Program-made: the position numbers and the translations under genes
Assembly: GCA_023079485.1 (NCBI GenBank)
Contig: CM041084.1
Location: forward strand, 68,047,709 to 68,111,708
Source: Archilochus colubris
Lineage: Eukaryota > Chordata > Aves > Apodiformes > Trochilidae
DNA length: 64,000 nt
Direction: 5' to 3'
Shown here: positions 13,085 to 26,134 of the stretch, piece by piece
How the letters are laid out: each line of letters begins with the position of its first letter
Numbering within the stretch: position 1 is the first letter of the stretch
The notes under the pieces: model-generated
Databases searched by the model: none
What the model saw: the letters and a program-made list of their open reading frames with translations, nothing else
What the model was told of the DNA's origin: nothing

Positions 13085-13697
13085 ATGGCAATGTACAGTT
13101 GCAGCCCAGAAACCCAATGGCATCCTGAGCTGCACCAAAAGAATTGTGGCCGGCAGGTTCTCCCCTCCTCTACTCCATCTTGTGAGACCCCAGTGGCACT
13201 CCTGTGTCCAGTTCTGTCATGCTTGGGGTCCCAAACATGAGAAGGATGTGGAGCTGTAGGAGTGAGTCCAAGGGAGGAACATGAAGCCTATGACGACAGG
13301 AGCAGGGAGTTTGGGTTGTTCAGGCTGGAGAAGAGAAAGCTCCAGATAGATGCTATGGTGGTCTTCCAGTACCCGAAGGGAGTCTACAGGAAAGCCGGGC
13401 AGGGACTTCTTACAAGGTCATGTAGTGACAGCACAAGGGGTAACAGCATTAAACTGATGAGGGGAGATTTAGGTCAGATATTAGGATGAGATTCTACTCT
13501 GTGAAAGTGGTGAGACACTGGCCTATGTTGCCCAGGGAAGGTGTGGCTGCTTCCTCACTGAAGTGTTCAAGGCCAGGCTGGATAGAGCTTTGAGCAACTT
13601 GGTCTAGTGAGAGGTGTCCCTGCCCATGCAGGGGCGGTTGGTAAGAGGGGATCTTTAAGGTTTCTTCCTAGCAAAACCACTGTAGGATTCTATACAT
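13085..13697 (+). mobile_element. CR1 LINE 3' fragment (plus orientation)
   Basis: The start corresponds to the last part of the CR1 reverse-transcriptase frame (GCAGCCCAGAAACCCAATGG). It passes the conserved GGTTGTTCAGGCTGGAGAAG and GTGAGACACTGG landmarks and ends in a degraded tail, TAGGATTCTAT. Several frame breaks and substitutions make it an old copy. The 5' limit is approximate because the first 40 bases are diverged. Confidence 0.9.
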
Positions 13698-16600
13698 GCA
13701 GTTCTTTGCATAGGTTAGGTTAATACTTCAATTAGCACGTGAGCACAGGCGGAAAAACTTGTAGTTCTCTCTCTAATTTCAACCAATTTTCAACTCTCTG
13801 CACAAAATATTGTTGAGGCAACAGTTCAGCAGAAAAATTAAAAGTCTGGTAAGTCAACGCCTTTCCTCTTTTGTCCATAATGCTAATGGGAAAAGCAGAC
13901 GAAAAGCCATCTTGAAGCAATCTTGTGCAGACATTAAGAACTGCAGTGATGCTGTAGTGAAATTCTCCACCAAGTACCTGTAAAGCTGGAGAACTTACTC
14001 TGCCTCACACTCAGGAAGGCATCATGCTTTTCAGAGCCATCTTCCCCTGAGCTTTCATCCTGAGCTTTTAGGGGCAAACCTAAAAGCAAAATAGTGTGTT
14101 TGTATCTGTGAGTTGGGATAGACATACCAGAGGACAGATTGGAGAAGATGAGCCTCTGTTTGCTGCTAGATATCTCCTGCCAGCATGGCTGCTGCTGCAC
14201 ATCCTATTCTTTCCCAGGGTCAGAATGGCACAATTTCTTATGTCAAATAGCAGATCTCATAAAATGGATTCCCTTCTGCCGGAGAGAAAATCTTTGTTAA
14301 GAAGTTAAGAGTGAAATAATATATTGGTGAGAAGCACAAATTTTAAAAAGAAGACATAAGCACTGAAAAATGCCCCTCAAGTAACCACCCCCTCCAATAA
14401 ATCAAATACATAAATAATCCCTCCCCAGTAGAAGTCTGACCAAAGCAAACTGGAAACAAATGAAACACAAAATCCAAATGGACAGACCAGCCACAGAACT
14501 CTGACAAAAAGACAGAAATTGGGTTTCAGTGGAGCATGGTGAATTGAGTAATTGAAAACTCAAACAAAATGTAGATATGGGAAGTGGGAAAAAACAAAAC
14601 CAAAACCAAAAAAAAACCAACCCCAAGTCAAAGAACAGAGGGAAATAAGTGCCTAGGGTATCATTCCAGAAAGCCTAACGTTTTGTGGTGTGAAAAGTCA
14701 CTTCAGAGGATGTCACTTCCATCAGCCCTCTATGGCTTTGTTCCCCTTCCTACTCTCTGCAGAGTGATAAAAGCACAGGAAGGATGTTCAATGGCAGATT
14801 GGCCATCAGCCACTTTCAAGGGGGAGTCATTTAGTGAGATTCACTCATTCTTGTATAAGCTGAAGCAAACAAACAAAAGAAAAAAAACCCATCTGTAAAG
14901 CAATCAGAGTGATCTTGCAAACACTTCATCTTGGACCTAGCTGATGGGAAATACATTGTTATAGAGAATGTGACATTATGAACACCACCCAGCAAGCCTC
15001 AAACACCTATTTCCAGATAAGTGTTTACTACTGGTCAGGGCTGACCATACTGTGTACAGGTCTGATTACTACAGTCCTAGTGTTGTATTGATTTTAGTTT
15101 TCTTTAAACAGAGGTGCATATGAAGGGGGAAGGGTTGGACTCATCCTTCATTTCTGTAGCACACTGGAGCTGTCATGCTTAGACCAAAATCTGAGCTGTT
15201 CAACCCCAAGTGGTCTGATAAAAAAGGATTCCCAGAAAGGCTCACCACACTTAACAGTGAATGTTTATCACTTACTATCCTTAGTAAAAGCTAGCTAGTC
15301 AGACACAAGATCACAAGAGACAAAGATAACCCACAGTGTATCTAGAGTTATTTGTGATAAGCTGCTTCCAGAAAAGTTGAGAAAGATTTTGAAGCTTTTA
15401 ATTTTTCATGAATGAGTACTACAGAAGGGTTTGTTTGGCTATGGATCTTTCTTGCTTTTGTCTTCCTTTTCTTTCTTTCTTTTCCTTTTAAACCCACCTC
15501 ATGGATGAAACCTGACCCAGTTCACTGCTGGCAGAACACACCTTGATGAGTGAGGTTTTCTGGGTAGAGCAGAGTCCCAGGGCTTTGCATCCCTGCCTGC
15601 AATCTCCGCTGCTGGCACTGAGTCCCCTCCCCACTCCTCTGTTCTTCCAGGGGAGACTGTGGCATACCTGGTGGAACAGCTCTGCTACTTCAGCTGGCAA
15701 GCACCAGGCAGGTGATTTTGGGACTGTGGAAGCCAATGGGTGGAGTCCATTGGTTTTCACAGGTCCTGGTGGTCATCCCAGCAAAAGACATCAGGAGTCA
15801 GAGATCAAAGGCCCCAGGGTGCTACTGGAAGCTATGTTGGATTTGCAAATCTAGTTTTCAGTATGCTCCTGCATTGCATGGGGCTGTTGCTAAGAGAATG
15901 CTGCCTTCACTGAGGTGTCAAGCTTGTTCTGTGCTAGCCAAACAGGAATATCTCAACTTTGCTCAAGGACTTTTTGTGTCTGTGGTTCATGCCTGTGGCA
16001 TCAATGCCCATGGCTGATCTCAGACCAGGAGGGGAGCCTTGGGCATTTTGTCCCACCTCAAGCAGAGCTGCTCTCAGCCCATCCAGCTCTGGACCACCTG
16101 TTCCTCAGCTCTGATCCCTGCCTTCTTCCTTGCACCAACCCTTTTGGCCCTCTGGACACCATCTGCTCAGTAATCTGTTGCAATTGATGATTAATTCAAG
16201 ACAAGGGTGGGAGGCCCGGGCTGGGCTGGTGATGCAGAAGTCTCACACTCCTCAGAGCCATGTCCTGAAGCATTGTGTCCAACTTTGCAATGCCTCAGTC
16301 CCACAGCAGAACCCATTCCTAACAGCTTAAGGAAAACACCTTAACAAGGTGTCTTAGCAGCATACAAGCTGAATGAAGAGGCACCTACATGAGTTGTTAG
16401 AAGTCAGAAGTTAAATCTTTAAACATTCCTTAGCTGCAACACTTAAACAGTCTTCAAAACTTAAATGTGGATCTTTCCCTGTCCTGACTTCTCCCATTAG
16501 GCTCCTTCTTTGTGAACAAAGAAATCTTCAGCTCTTGCACATTTAAGCCTTCCCCCAGTGCAACCTATGGCAGAGAAGCTATGACATGACTGCAAAAGGC

Positions 16601-19519
16601 AAGGGAGGCCACAAAACCAGAGACCCTCATACCAGAAATATAACCTACCCAGGGTACTGTCTTGAAGTCCCAGGCTGCAGCGCCCAAGTGGAGCTCCTGG
16701 CTCTAGGAGGACACAGGAGAAGTTCAGCTATAGGACAACAGTTGTGATTTGGGTGTGAGGAGGATGCCTGTAGCTAATTGACAACACTCAAGTGCTGGCA
16801 GCTGCCAGCAGGTACAGACACCTTCTGCAAATGCAACAGCAACCACACAAGTGCCTACCATGTTTAGGAGTTGCAGGTACAGGTAAGGAGATTTAGTGTA
16901 GTACTCCTGCTCTTCAGCTGCTGGTTTTTGCCAACATCACATCTTAGGTGACAAAATCTGCTGACTGGCATATAAATTATGGGGTTGGTGCTGGAAGAGT
17001 AAATACACAGTTCTAGTGTGCTATGAAAATGAATGTCCCCAAGGACATCAAGAGGCTGGACTGAAGTATGATAGGATTAACACAGTTCAGATGGGTCAGT
17101 GGAGACAGTGCTCTTGGGAGAAAAAAATACATACACGAACACACAAGGCCCTGAGGGAGTGGAGTTTATCAAGGTTCAAAAGGAGATTCAACATACACTG
17201 GTGTGGGAAGCTCAGAAAAACTGTGTATTTTGCTCACGAACTAATCCATGAACTGCCTGGGTTTCTGAAGTGGCTGATTATGTGAGCATAAGTGATCATG
17301 TGAGCTAAAAATGGGCATTCCTGTTTGTCGCAACACTTAAGTAATTGCCCCAAAAGGATCACCTGGACAATGCTGGTGCACAAGAGTAAAAAGTGTCAGC
17401 AAAAACTATCTTCTCCAGGGACTGTTCCAGGATTGTGTTGTGTTGTTGGCTTTGGAAGTATCAAAATACAGACTAGATTTTGTTTTTGTGAGACAGAAAT
17501 TTTTGCTGGGGTTTATTTTATTCAGTTTTTCAGGGTTTTAATTATTCCAGAATAACATCTCACCTTCTGCACTGAGGCATCACCATCTCTTGCTCCCTAG
17601 AATCAGTGAGCAGAGATGTCTGAAGAGACACAGATGGGGATTCCCTTCCCTGTGCAGGCTGTACCAAAGGGGATTTCAACAGGTGTCTAGCAAGGTTTTT
17701 ACCCTAGCAGTTCAGAGCTCTCTGTTCTCCTTTTATTTTCAAATTTATGTCTGCCCATATTTATACCAGGTTCTAAAAATAGTAGCACTGTTAACATTTT
17801 GAATTTTAATTATCTACTGATTGTCTAGAAAGATACGCTAGAAGGGGAAGCCCCTCTGCAAACAGAAGTACAATGTGTAAAATTTATCAGAAAAAATGAG
17901 TAATGAGAAGTGAGGAAGACTCTCATTTTGCTAATTTTACTTCATAAATTATCTGATTTGACATTCTATGCTAAAAAATCTGCTTATGAACCAAGGAAAG
18001 TGAGGAAGATACCCTATTTGGTTGAAGCCAAATCTGTGGCCACAGAAATTTTGTATTAGTACAGCAAGAGCATGAAACCCCATCACCAGAAAGAAGACTC
18101 TCGTGGTTGTCTTTGGATCACCATACATCTAGAAATAGGTAGGAGTGCTGGGCTCCCAATTCGAGTATGCAGAGCCTCCTGGTTTTCTGCAGTCACATCA
18201 CCACTGCATTAATTTCACTGCACAGGTGGTGTCAGTGCACAGAAGTGCTAAACAAAGTTGTCTGTCCCCCTACCTGTAACCCTAAGCCCATTTGAAGAAG
18301 GTAGGAAAAGATAATTCTTAATCCTTAACTTGTATTTAAAGCATTTTTAATGAGCTATACTAAATTTTATTTGGGTGCTTTTGGCTGTGACTGACAATGA
18401 ACTTCTAATACTAAAGTTTCAGAAGAAAGAGGAGAAAGGGTGCCAAAACAGGCTATAAAATGAAGCATGTGTTAATAGCATCTGTTACAAATAAGGCTGG
18501 ATTCCACTTTCCATTGTCTTGCTCCTTTTTCCTCAAGTTGTTTAAATGTTCCAATTCAAAAGGAATTTGGCTGAAGATTTCTCTTACTCGGTCCTGACCC
18601 CAAGGAGGGCTACTTGCAGAAGATCTGTACGAACTATTACAAGCCTTTAAATAGCGAGGGCATGAGAAAAGAGGATCACAGATGTATTCTTGGATGTTGA
18701 GAATAGAAAAATTGAGGTGCAATAAAGGAGGACCTCTCCAATAAATAAATCAGGAAAGATCTGTTACTGCTGCTACTCCAAAAGCAAGTTTCCCTCACTG
18801 TGCAATGATAGATGTTGCAAACTGTGCCGTTTCAATTACTCACTGACATACATTATTTTAAAGGACTTCAAGGGTGCATTGATGACTTTTCAAATGAAAG
18901 CCCCTTAAGCTGTCAAGTAATACTGAAAGAAGTATATAATTTACATAATAAACACCTTGTTCTGAAATAAATGTACCATTTTGGACATCCTTCCTAAGTA
19001 TCTTCATTACAGACAAGCTTTTAGAGCTCTCAAGCTCAAAACAGCAGAAAGAGAAAGGGAGCTGAATCACAGTCTCCTCTTTCACCTATGGCAGCACTGT
19101 ATAAAACTAGAACTTAAAAAAAAGTGGGAACTGAAAGGCTATCATGTTCCCCAGTGAAACTGTGTTCCCTGTTATTCCCAGTTTTCTCTTTTATTTCATG
19201 CCAAAAAAAGACCTATAGTAGGTACTGCAAAGCCAGAAAACAAGCTGTCAACCACAGGAAGCCAAAATACTCTTAACACATAAAACAGCTCATGCAAAAT
19301 TATTTTTGCCTGTAATTAATCACCTAGCATTTTTTTATGGCTTTCTTTAACAATGTTAAAAGAAAGAACGTCATGTGCTTCTAGAAGCACAGGGCTGCAG
19401 AAGCAGCCTCAACTCTACAAACATCCTCATGTGTGCACAGTTAAAGGTAACATCTAATACAGAACAGGAAAACTGCTCAACAAACAGCAGGTAAACTGAA
19501 TCATCTCTTTACTGATATA
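13698..19519. other. Non-coding flank, no gene recognised
   Basis: Between two CR1 copies. Only short chance frames and an A/C-rich run near 14589-14625. I see nothing else I can name. Confidence 0.5.
14589..14625 (+). repeat. A/C-rich low-complexity run
   Basis: Imperfect AAAACC-type units ending in an A run and ACCAACCCC. Confidence 0.65.
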
Positions 19520-20297
19520 TATGGAGAGGCTGGAAAATAACTAGGTATAAGGCCAAGTGCAAGGTTCTGCACCTGAAAGAGGGCAATCCCAAGCACAAAT
19601 GCAGGCTGGGCAGAGAATGGATTGAGAGCAGCACTGAGGAAAAGGACTTGGAGTTGTCCGAAATGTGCACTTGTAGCCCAGAAAGCCAACCCTATCCTCG
19701 GCTGCAGCAAAAGAAGTGTGGCCAGCAGGTCAAGGGAGGTGGTTCTGCCCCTCCACTCTGTTCTTATGAGAGCCTACCTGGGGTACTGTGTCCAGTTCTG
19801 GAGTCCCCAGCACAGGAAGGGCCTGGAGTTGTCAGAGCGACTCCAGAGGAGGGCCACTAAGATGATCCTGAAGGCTGCAGCCCCTTTCCTATGAAGGCAA
19901 GATGAGAGAGTTTGGGTTGTTCAGGCTGGAAAAGAGAAGTCTCCAGCCAGACCTTACAGTGGCCTTTACCTGAAGTGGGCCTACAGGAAAACTGGGCAGG
20001 GACTTTTTACGAGGATGTGTAGTGATGGGACAAGGGGTAATGGTTTTAAAGTGGAAGAAGGGAGATTTAGGTTGGACATTACGAAGAAATTCTTTAGTGT
20101 GAAGGTGGTGAGACACTGGCACAGGTTGCCCAAGGAAGCTGTGGCTGCCCCCTCCCTGGAAGTGTTCAAGGCCAGGTTGGATGGGGCTTGGAGCAACCTG
20201 GGCTTGTGGGAGGTGTCCCTGCCCATGCAGGGGGTTGGAACTAGATGATCTGTAAGGTCCCTTCCAACCCAAACCAAATTCTATGATTCTGCGATGA
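19520..20297 (+). mobile_element. CR1 LINE 3' fragment (plus orientation), about 0.78 kb
   Basis: This is the longest CR1 copy in the window. It starts near the segment of the reverse-transcriptase frame that includes AAGTGCAAGGTTCTGCACCT, continues through an open stretch at 19622-19894, and ends with GGTCCCTTCCAACCCAAACC and an ATTCTATGATTCTGCG tail. The frame shifts after about 90 codons, so it is a dead copy. It belongs to the same subfamily style as the 13085 copy (both share GAGACACTGG and GTGTCCCTGCCCATGCAGGG). Confidence 0.93.
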
Positions 20298-20389
20298 TAG
20301 AGCAGGATTTTTTGTTATTTGTTTTCCTTTGTATACCCAGCAGATTCTCTCCTACAAATCTCAACAAATTTACAAGTTACAATGATTTT

Positions 20390-20451
20390 TATTTTTTATA
20401 TTTTATAATTTATATTTATATTTATATTTATTTTTTTTTTTTTTTTTTTTT
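20390..20451 (+). repeat. AT-rich repeat joined to T21 tract
   Basis: TTTATA-type units (about 20409-20430) run directly into twenty-one T (20431-20451). It lies about 90 bases after a CR1 copy but is not part of its tail. Confidence 0.85.
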
Positions 20452-21926
20452 GGGTGATTGTTGTCACCCAGAGCTTCTCCACATACATGGTCGGACCAGA
20501 AATGCCAATAGACCCAAGGACCAAAGTCCTATTTGAATTCTACCACCTCATTTAACAAATTCTTAAATTTTTCAGCCTGCCTGGAAGCCTTGTGTATTTT
20601 AAGTAGAATCATAAAAGCAGTAACTAAGTTCATTTGTCTTCCAGCCCCACGCTCTGTAAGGTACTGCACTAGTTTCAATGACCCTGTCCCATCTGCATCT
20701 CTCTACTTACCAGTACAGCCACAGAACTGTGTTACTACTTCAGAAATGTTTTCTTAGTTCTGGATGGCAAAAGGCTGTCTGGGTAGGAAGCAAAATATTC
20801 TCACCCTAAACACCTCTGCAGCACGGATTTCTCGTTTCCTTCTCTGGTGCCAACATTAAACTGGTTGGAGCTCTGGATATTTTAATGCAAGTATATGAAT
20901 ATCCAGCGGGTTTAGCCCACGGAATACAACTTCCCTGATGCTCAAGACATTCACAAGGGTACATGTGACTTTGTACTCTGTCGTGTCTCCTTGAAGGAGA
21001 TCTGAGCAAGTGTGTTCCTGCGTAGTCATGTGCTTGAAATTCAGCACATGCATGAAACTTGGCAGGGATGTGGTTCCTTTTATATTTTGAAACTTTCTAA
21101 GTGGCTTTTTAAAAGCTACAGGAAGGTGTTTAACTCTGACAACAAAGCGCTGTAAGTATGTATCATGAAAATAATTTCTAAAGAATATCAGTTTTAAAAA
21201 GAAAAATTTCATGGGTAGCAAAGGCAGGATTTCTTCATTGTTTCATGCTTCTTATTTGATCTGTTTATTAAGTTAACATTCAGAGACATGATTTTTCCCT
21301 TTTTTTCCCCCCATCATTTTACCAATGGATTTAAACTTTTTTTTTCCGTGCTCACACCCCTTCCCTGCCTCATTACATTGATATAGCATTTGCTTTTTAA
21401 TACCTCTTTAATTACCTCCTAAACTATTCATGACTATTCAAAATAAATGTTCAAAATACAGTTCTAGGAGAACGCCTTAACATCCCCAGAGGTTGAACAG
21501 CTCAACACAGCACATTACAGTTGAATTTAATTTTCATGTAAATCTTTAACTCATTTTATCATGATATATTTTACTGATTTATTATTTCCTAAATTTTTCT
21601 CTTAAATGAGAAATAAAGCTCTCCGGGTTTTCATTTGTGTCAATTTTTTCCCAGGCTGAATCTATTTTAGATTTGTCTAGAGGTTCAAGGTTCATGTAAA
21701 AATCAGTTTATGTTCTATTCTACTGTTTGTAGCACTTACCTTTGCTTTAAATGTCAGAACCTTTCACTTCTGTTACGTTGATTTCCTTGCTACCTCTCTT
21801 GTCTCTGCAAGCCCTAACTGATTGTGTGTTTTGGTGTGGTCACCCCAATCTTTTTCCACTTCCAATAATATTCTTTAAAACCTCACTGTGTCTTAGAAGT
21901 TTTTTGTGTGTTTAGTTTTGTTTTTG

Positions 21927-21942
21927 TTTTTTTTTTTTTTTT
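21927..21942 (+). repeat. T16 homopolymer
   Basis: Sixteen T preceded by GTTTTTG units. Confidence 0.85.
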
Positions 21943-22366
21943 CAAAAACCACACTGGCCACTTCTTGTTTTTTGTTATCTTTTCAGAGGAACTGCAGCCT
22001 CCTGTACATTGGCTATGAAGCCTCAGCAGTCCCAACTTTCCTTCCATGCAGAGATTCCAGTGCACCCTGTTGTAGCATGATGCTCAGAGACTTCCTTTGT
22101 TCCACCAAGTGGATTTATTGAAATCCAGGGCTCTGACTTAACTGTGAGCATTTCTTTCCTATCAGGTTGAATTCAAGGAATATTTTGATATTACTCTCTT
22201 GTTTGCTGTCAATGACATTTCTAAATTGTCAGTTGCTTCAGAAAGGCAACTGAACACAAACATCTGACTGTAGGTTTTCAAGACAAGTGACAAGCTGTTG
22301 TAACAGAAGATGAGTAAGACAATGGTGTTAGAACGAAGCAATGCTTACGACCATATTTCTTAATAT

Positions 22367-22372
22367 TTTATT
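22367..22372 (-). terminator. EXOC2: Candidate distal poly(A) signal of EXOC2
   Basis: Exact AATAAA on the minus strand, in the context CATAATAATAAAATATT, about 1.45 kb after the stop. The 40 bases beyond it on that strand are T-rich with some GT, as expected for a downstream element. Either this or the proximal signal may be used, or both. Confidence 0.4.
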
Positions 22373-22516
22373 ATTATGACATGAAATCCTTAACAGATTT
22401 AATATTCCAGCTAATGCCAGCAGCTGAGACTACAACCAGATTGGAATGCATAACATTTAACAAAACAACATTACTTCAGGTGTTTAACAATTCTCCCTGA
22501 AAGCCAATAACAATGC

Positions 22517-22522
22517 TTTATT
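22517..22522 (-). terminator. EXOC2: Candidate proximal poly(A) signal of EXOC2
   Basis: Exact AATAAA on the minus strand, about 1.3 kb after the stop codon, in the context CAAATAAAGCATTG. It is the first canonical hexamer in the 3' UTR. Use of this site is an inference. Confidence 0.4.
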
Positions 22523-23818
22523 TGAAGTTTCAAACTTCCATTCAACACGCTATAACTACTTACATTATGTTTTTAATGAGTAAATAACACGTGCATCAAA
22601 TTGTTTCTTCAGTAATTCCTCCTATAGGAACTGTATGCTGTATTTTTAAAGCATGTAGCTGGGCTGGCAGAAGAAAACAATTGACATAAAAAAATTGTTT
22701 GAAAACTCTGTGCACTGTTTCTGAGAAGTCCCAGTCAAAATGACTGTAAATATAGAAAGAATACATTATTACTGCATGATTTGCTTGTGAGTCATGTTTT
22801 CAGTTATTAATTAAACCTACCTCTCGTCCCACAAAAGACCAACCTTCAAATAGTCGCTCTCTCTTACTGCTTCCTGCATCTCCTATGAAGCCCCAAAATG
22901 AAGTCAGTGTCAAACATTCCCTGCTGAGAAGACAATTATGGAGCTTTGTGTAATTACATCCCAATGGCAGCAAAACTGTTTTTTCCTTCTTAATCCCTAT
23001 TCCCCTCTACACAAATGCAGTAAGTGGTGGTGAAAAGAGGACTGACTAACAAGAGTGAAGGGGAAGACAGTGATAGTAATCCCATAAGAACAAGAAAAGA
23101 GGAGTAAGAAGGAAGCAGCAAGCCCAGTGACATATTGCACTCCTCCTTACTTCTATGTGAGGGGTGGTTAACTATTCCACTACTCAAAGAACTTTTTACT
23201 CAACCATTTAAAAAAACCCTGAAATTGTAGCTAATAACAGAAAAAAAGTGATAATTTTTAAATGCAAAAGAAGCAGTATCTTTCTCATACTGTATCTGAG
23301 CACTTATTAGTTAGCTGTATGTAATAATATTTATGACATTCTACTCAACAGTTTACAGAAGTTGAGGCTTCCAGTCACTTACATCATCTACATTTCCACA
23401 TCTAGAAAGTAACTGATACACTGAACAACGTGAGCAATATACTCAAATTTTATGTGACATTTGGTAAAAAATACATTTAAATATATTTTTAACAAATGAA
23501 ACACATCAGAGCACATTAATGAATATTTCTTCAGGAACACAGAGCCAAGAAGAATGTATGTAAATAAAATTGGCTTACTCCCCTCCACAGAATGAATTAC
23601 AATAGACAAAAAACAATTTAATCATGATATTTATGACCGCAAGTCTCACTCAGCAGGATACCCCATACCATTACTCAGAGAGTTGTATCTCATAATTTCT
23701 CCTTCAGTCAAATTCCTTTTGTTTTCTTCAAATTTTTCAAAGGAACTGAAGAACTACAGAAAAAATGGGTGACATTTAGGCACATTTGTCTTTTGAGTTG
23801 CCAGCATTGTGTTGTTGT

Positions 23819-23912
23819 CTATGTCTTCATCATTGGTGACGAAGAAGCTTGAAAACAGGTCAGCTGCAAGTGCATGCTGCTTTTAAATTTGTTCAATAGT
23901 TCTTCTAGCAAC
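23819..23912 (-). CDS. EXOC2: EXOC2 (SEC5) terminal coding exon with stop
   Basis: The coding part of the last exon completes a lysine codon and then encodes 30 residues, [20 protein letters not shown] followed by [10 protein letters not shown], ending in TAG at 23819-23821. The acceptor is CTTTTACAG. The ending MMKT is the conserved EXOC2 C-terminus as I remember it, so the protein is not truncated. Summed over the seven exons the window holds 654 coding bases, that is 217 codons plus stop. The human protein is about 924 residues, so this is roughly the last quarter. The exon continues as 3' UTR to lower coordinates. Confidence 0.96.
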
Positions 23913-26074
23913 CTGTAAAAGGAAAATAGTTACAACTTTGGCAGATTTTGAAAAGGGAGCAGTTACCAAAAGTTTTGGCCACTCTGTCCCTGGCTTCCAA
24001 ATGCATTGTCTGCTTAAATAAAAGGCTTAAAGTCAGATTTCTTCAAATACCTTACTATTATAGATATTTAGAACCGTACCAACGTGTCAGGATGATCTGT
24101 GGCCAGAGGAGGACTTGGTCACTGAGATTTTATCAAGGTGCTAAAATAGCCGTTCATATGTCTTTTCTTCCAGATAAAGATCATCTTCTTGAGAGAAAAA
24201 TATTTGCAAAACACAATGGCAAAAGGACTGGTAGAGAGTGTAATAAAATACTTCTGTAAAGAAAACCCAGAAACTGTGTACCATAAAACCAGTATCCCTT
24301 TTCAAGGCTATAGCTTTTTGTGTGCAGAAAATTTCAGTTCTCAGACTTGTCTTTTGTAGGTACTTTGTTGATTTCTTTTCAGTATCATGTCTGAAAGATT
24401 GGAGATGGTATAACTATTCCCAGAGAAACATTAATTCATGAGCAACCATGGGTGTTTTTGTCCTTCCAGGATAACAAACTATAACTATAATTTTGGAGCA
24501 TAACTATGGTTTGGTTACACCTACATAGCTGCCAAGAAGGTAGCTGCTGTAACAAATAGTATTTATTATAATCTACAAACTACAGGTGTAGGACCAACAG
24601 TGCTGACACCTTTGTTGTAGGAGATACTTATTTTAACAGTGGAGTTGCATTGAGTTTTTACAGTCTTCCCTGTGTGTTTTATTTTCTCTGTGGTCTAGGG
24701 AAGAATGTGTTCCCAAACCTTTTGCTCTATTTCAAAAATAAACTAGATAGGGCAGACATGTATCAGCTCAACTCTTTAGTAAGCTGTGATCATTGGAGAG
24801 CCAGTAACAAAAGAAATTATACTGCATGTTAAAAAATCCAAACAAACAGCCTTAAGAACAACAACTTCAACCAAAGAATCAGTATCTGCTTCCTCAGAAG
24901 GTCCTCTTGAAGGTGACTATGGCCACTTCTATTATTTAGTATTATACTAACGGCTGTGAATGGACAGAAACTAACAGTTCAGATCAGTGCACAGATGTGT
25001 GAGTTCTTCCACAAATATGTGTAGATTACAGTGAGCTGCTTGGAATGAAGATGATTATTGTTTAATGACCTGGGAAACAGAATGAGTTTTGCATAGTCTA
25101 GGGCTCAGAATTCTGAGGCAGGTGTAAAAATGATGCAGTTTTTGATTCTCAACTGTCCCATGAAGCTCAAATGCTTGTGACTAAGTGAAAAAAAAAAATA
25201 ATTCTACAGGTGTTTCGGAAAGTCTGAGTTGAAAGAACTCCCCTTACTCAAAACTGGTTGCTATCTTTAATAAAGCATAAGAGCTAAGTAAGGCAAGGAG
25301 GTATCTTGAGACTTATTGTGGCTACTGCTGAGCAGGTTTTAGAGACAGGGTATCTGGAAGAAGGCAGAGTCAGCAGACCACAGGCCATACAAATAGTATC
25401 TTTCTGCATCTACAAAACATTCTGGATTTTGTCTGTTAAGTACAAACTGGTTTGATGCAGTTCAGTTCCTGAAGGTACCATAATATCAATCTCAAGTTCA
25501 AAACATCTGTACTTTCACTAAATATACTCATTACAAATCCACCCATGTTTTACTATACACTACTGAACTATGCTTGTAAAGCAGACTACCAAATATTAGG
25601 TTGGATGCAGAAAAGCAGCCTGGTTGTCAGAGGTTGCTATGGTGGGGAAGGAGGAGCCCAAAACTCCTCTCTCTTGATTTTAATAAAGAACCACAGACCC
25701 TTCTTGGTTTTGAAATGAAACAGGCTAGTTTTGAGAGTTCCCCATATATCAACTGGCAAAACAATGGACCTCACGGAAACTTTAGAATTAACAAAACAGA
25801 CTAAATCACAAAATAAATACAAAGTTACAATGAACTGATAAGACTAGGATGGGCAGGAGGGATATGCCACAAAGTCCTTGTTTCATCTGTATAACTTAAT
25901 GGGCCATGATGAATGAGGACTTATTCTCAACTCTGTCCAAAGAGACTTCTGGTCTTAATTCAGAACGGTCAAATACAGTGAACATTAACCCACTTAATAC
26001 AAAGTTCTGATACAAGAGCAAAAAGCAGTGGCTCCAAAGATGAGAAAGGAGATCAGAAAGTTCATTGTACTCAC
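23913..26074 (-). other. EXOC2: EXOC2 last intron, 2.2 kb
   Basis: Bounded by donor GTGAGTACAA and acceptor CTTTTACAG. AT-rich; no repeat or extra exon recognised. Confidence 0.88.
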
Positions 26075-26134
26075 TTTTTGTCAGTTCCACTTGAGAGCTG
26101 AGGCAAGGCTTCCAAAGCTTGCTTAAAGCTTGAG
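26075..26134 (-). CDS. EXOC2: EXOC2 (SEC5) internal exon, sixth in window
   Basis: This 60-bp exon finishes the split aspartate codon, then encodes SSFKQALEALPQLSSGTDK and two bases of a lysine codon. The acceptor is a strong TTTCCTTGCAG and the donor GTGAGTACAA. It matches the EXOC2 segment just before the final leucine-rich helix. It ends in phase 2 (AA), completed by G from the terminal exon. The 2.2-kb intron after it separates it from the terminal exon. Confidence 0.95.

Larger units (their letters stand above)
20298..22344. other. Non-coding spacer downstream of EXOC2
   Basis: AT-rich sequence with a TTTATA-type repeat running into a T21 tract (about 20390-20451) and a T16 run (21927-21942). 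No gene recognised. Confidence 0.5.
22345..23818 (-). other. EXOC2: Probable EXOC2 3' UTR
   Basis: On the minus strand this AT-rich stretch follows the TAG stop without a recognisable interspersed repeat. The first canonical AATAAA hexamers met on that strand are at 22517-22522 and 22367-22372. I found no other exact copy between the stop and these. A 3' UTR of about 1.3 to 1.5 kb would be ordinary for this gene. The exact end is inferred from the hexamers, not observed. Confidence 0.5.

Noticed and set aside
19622..19894. 90-codon plus-strand frame as a host gene
   Set aside because: It is the remnant reverse-transcriptase frame of the CR1 copy at 19520-20297.
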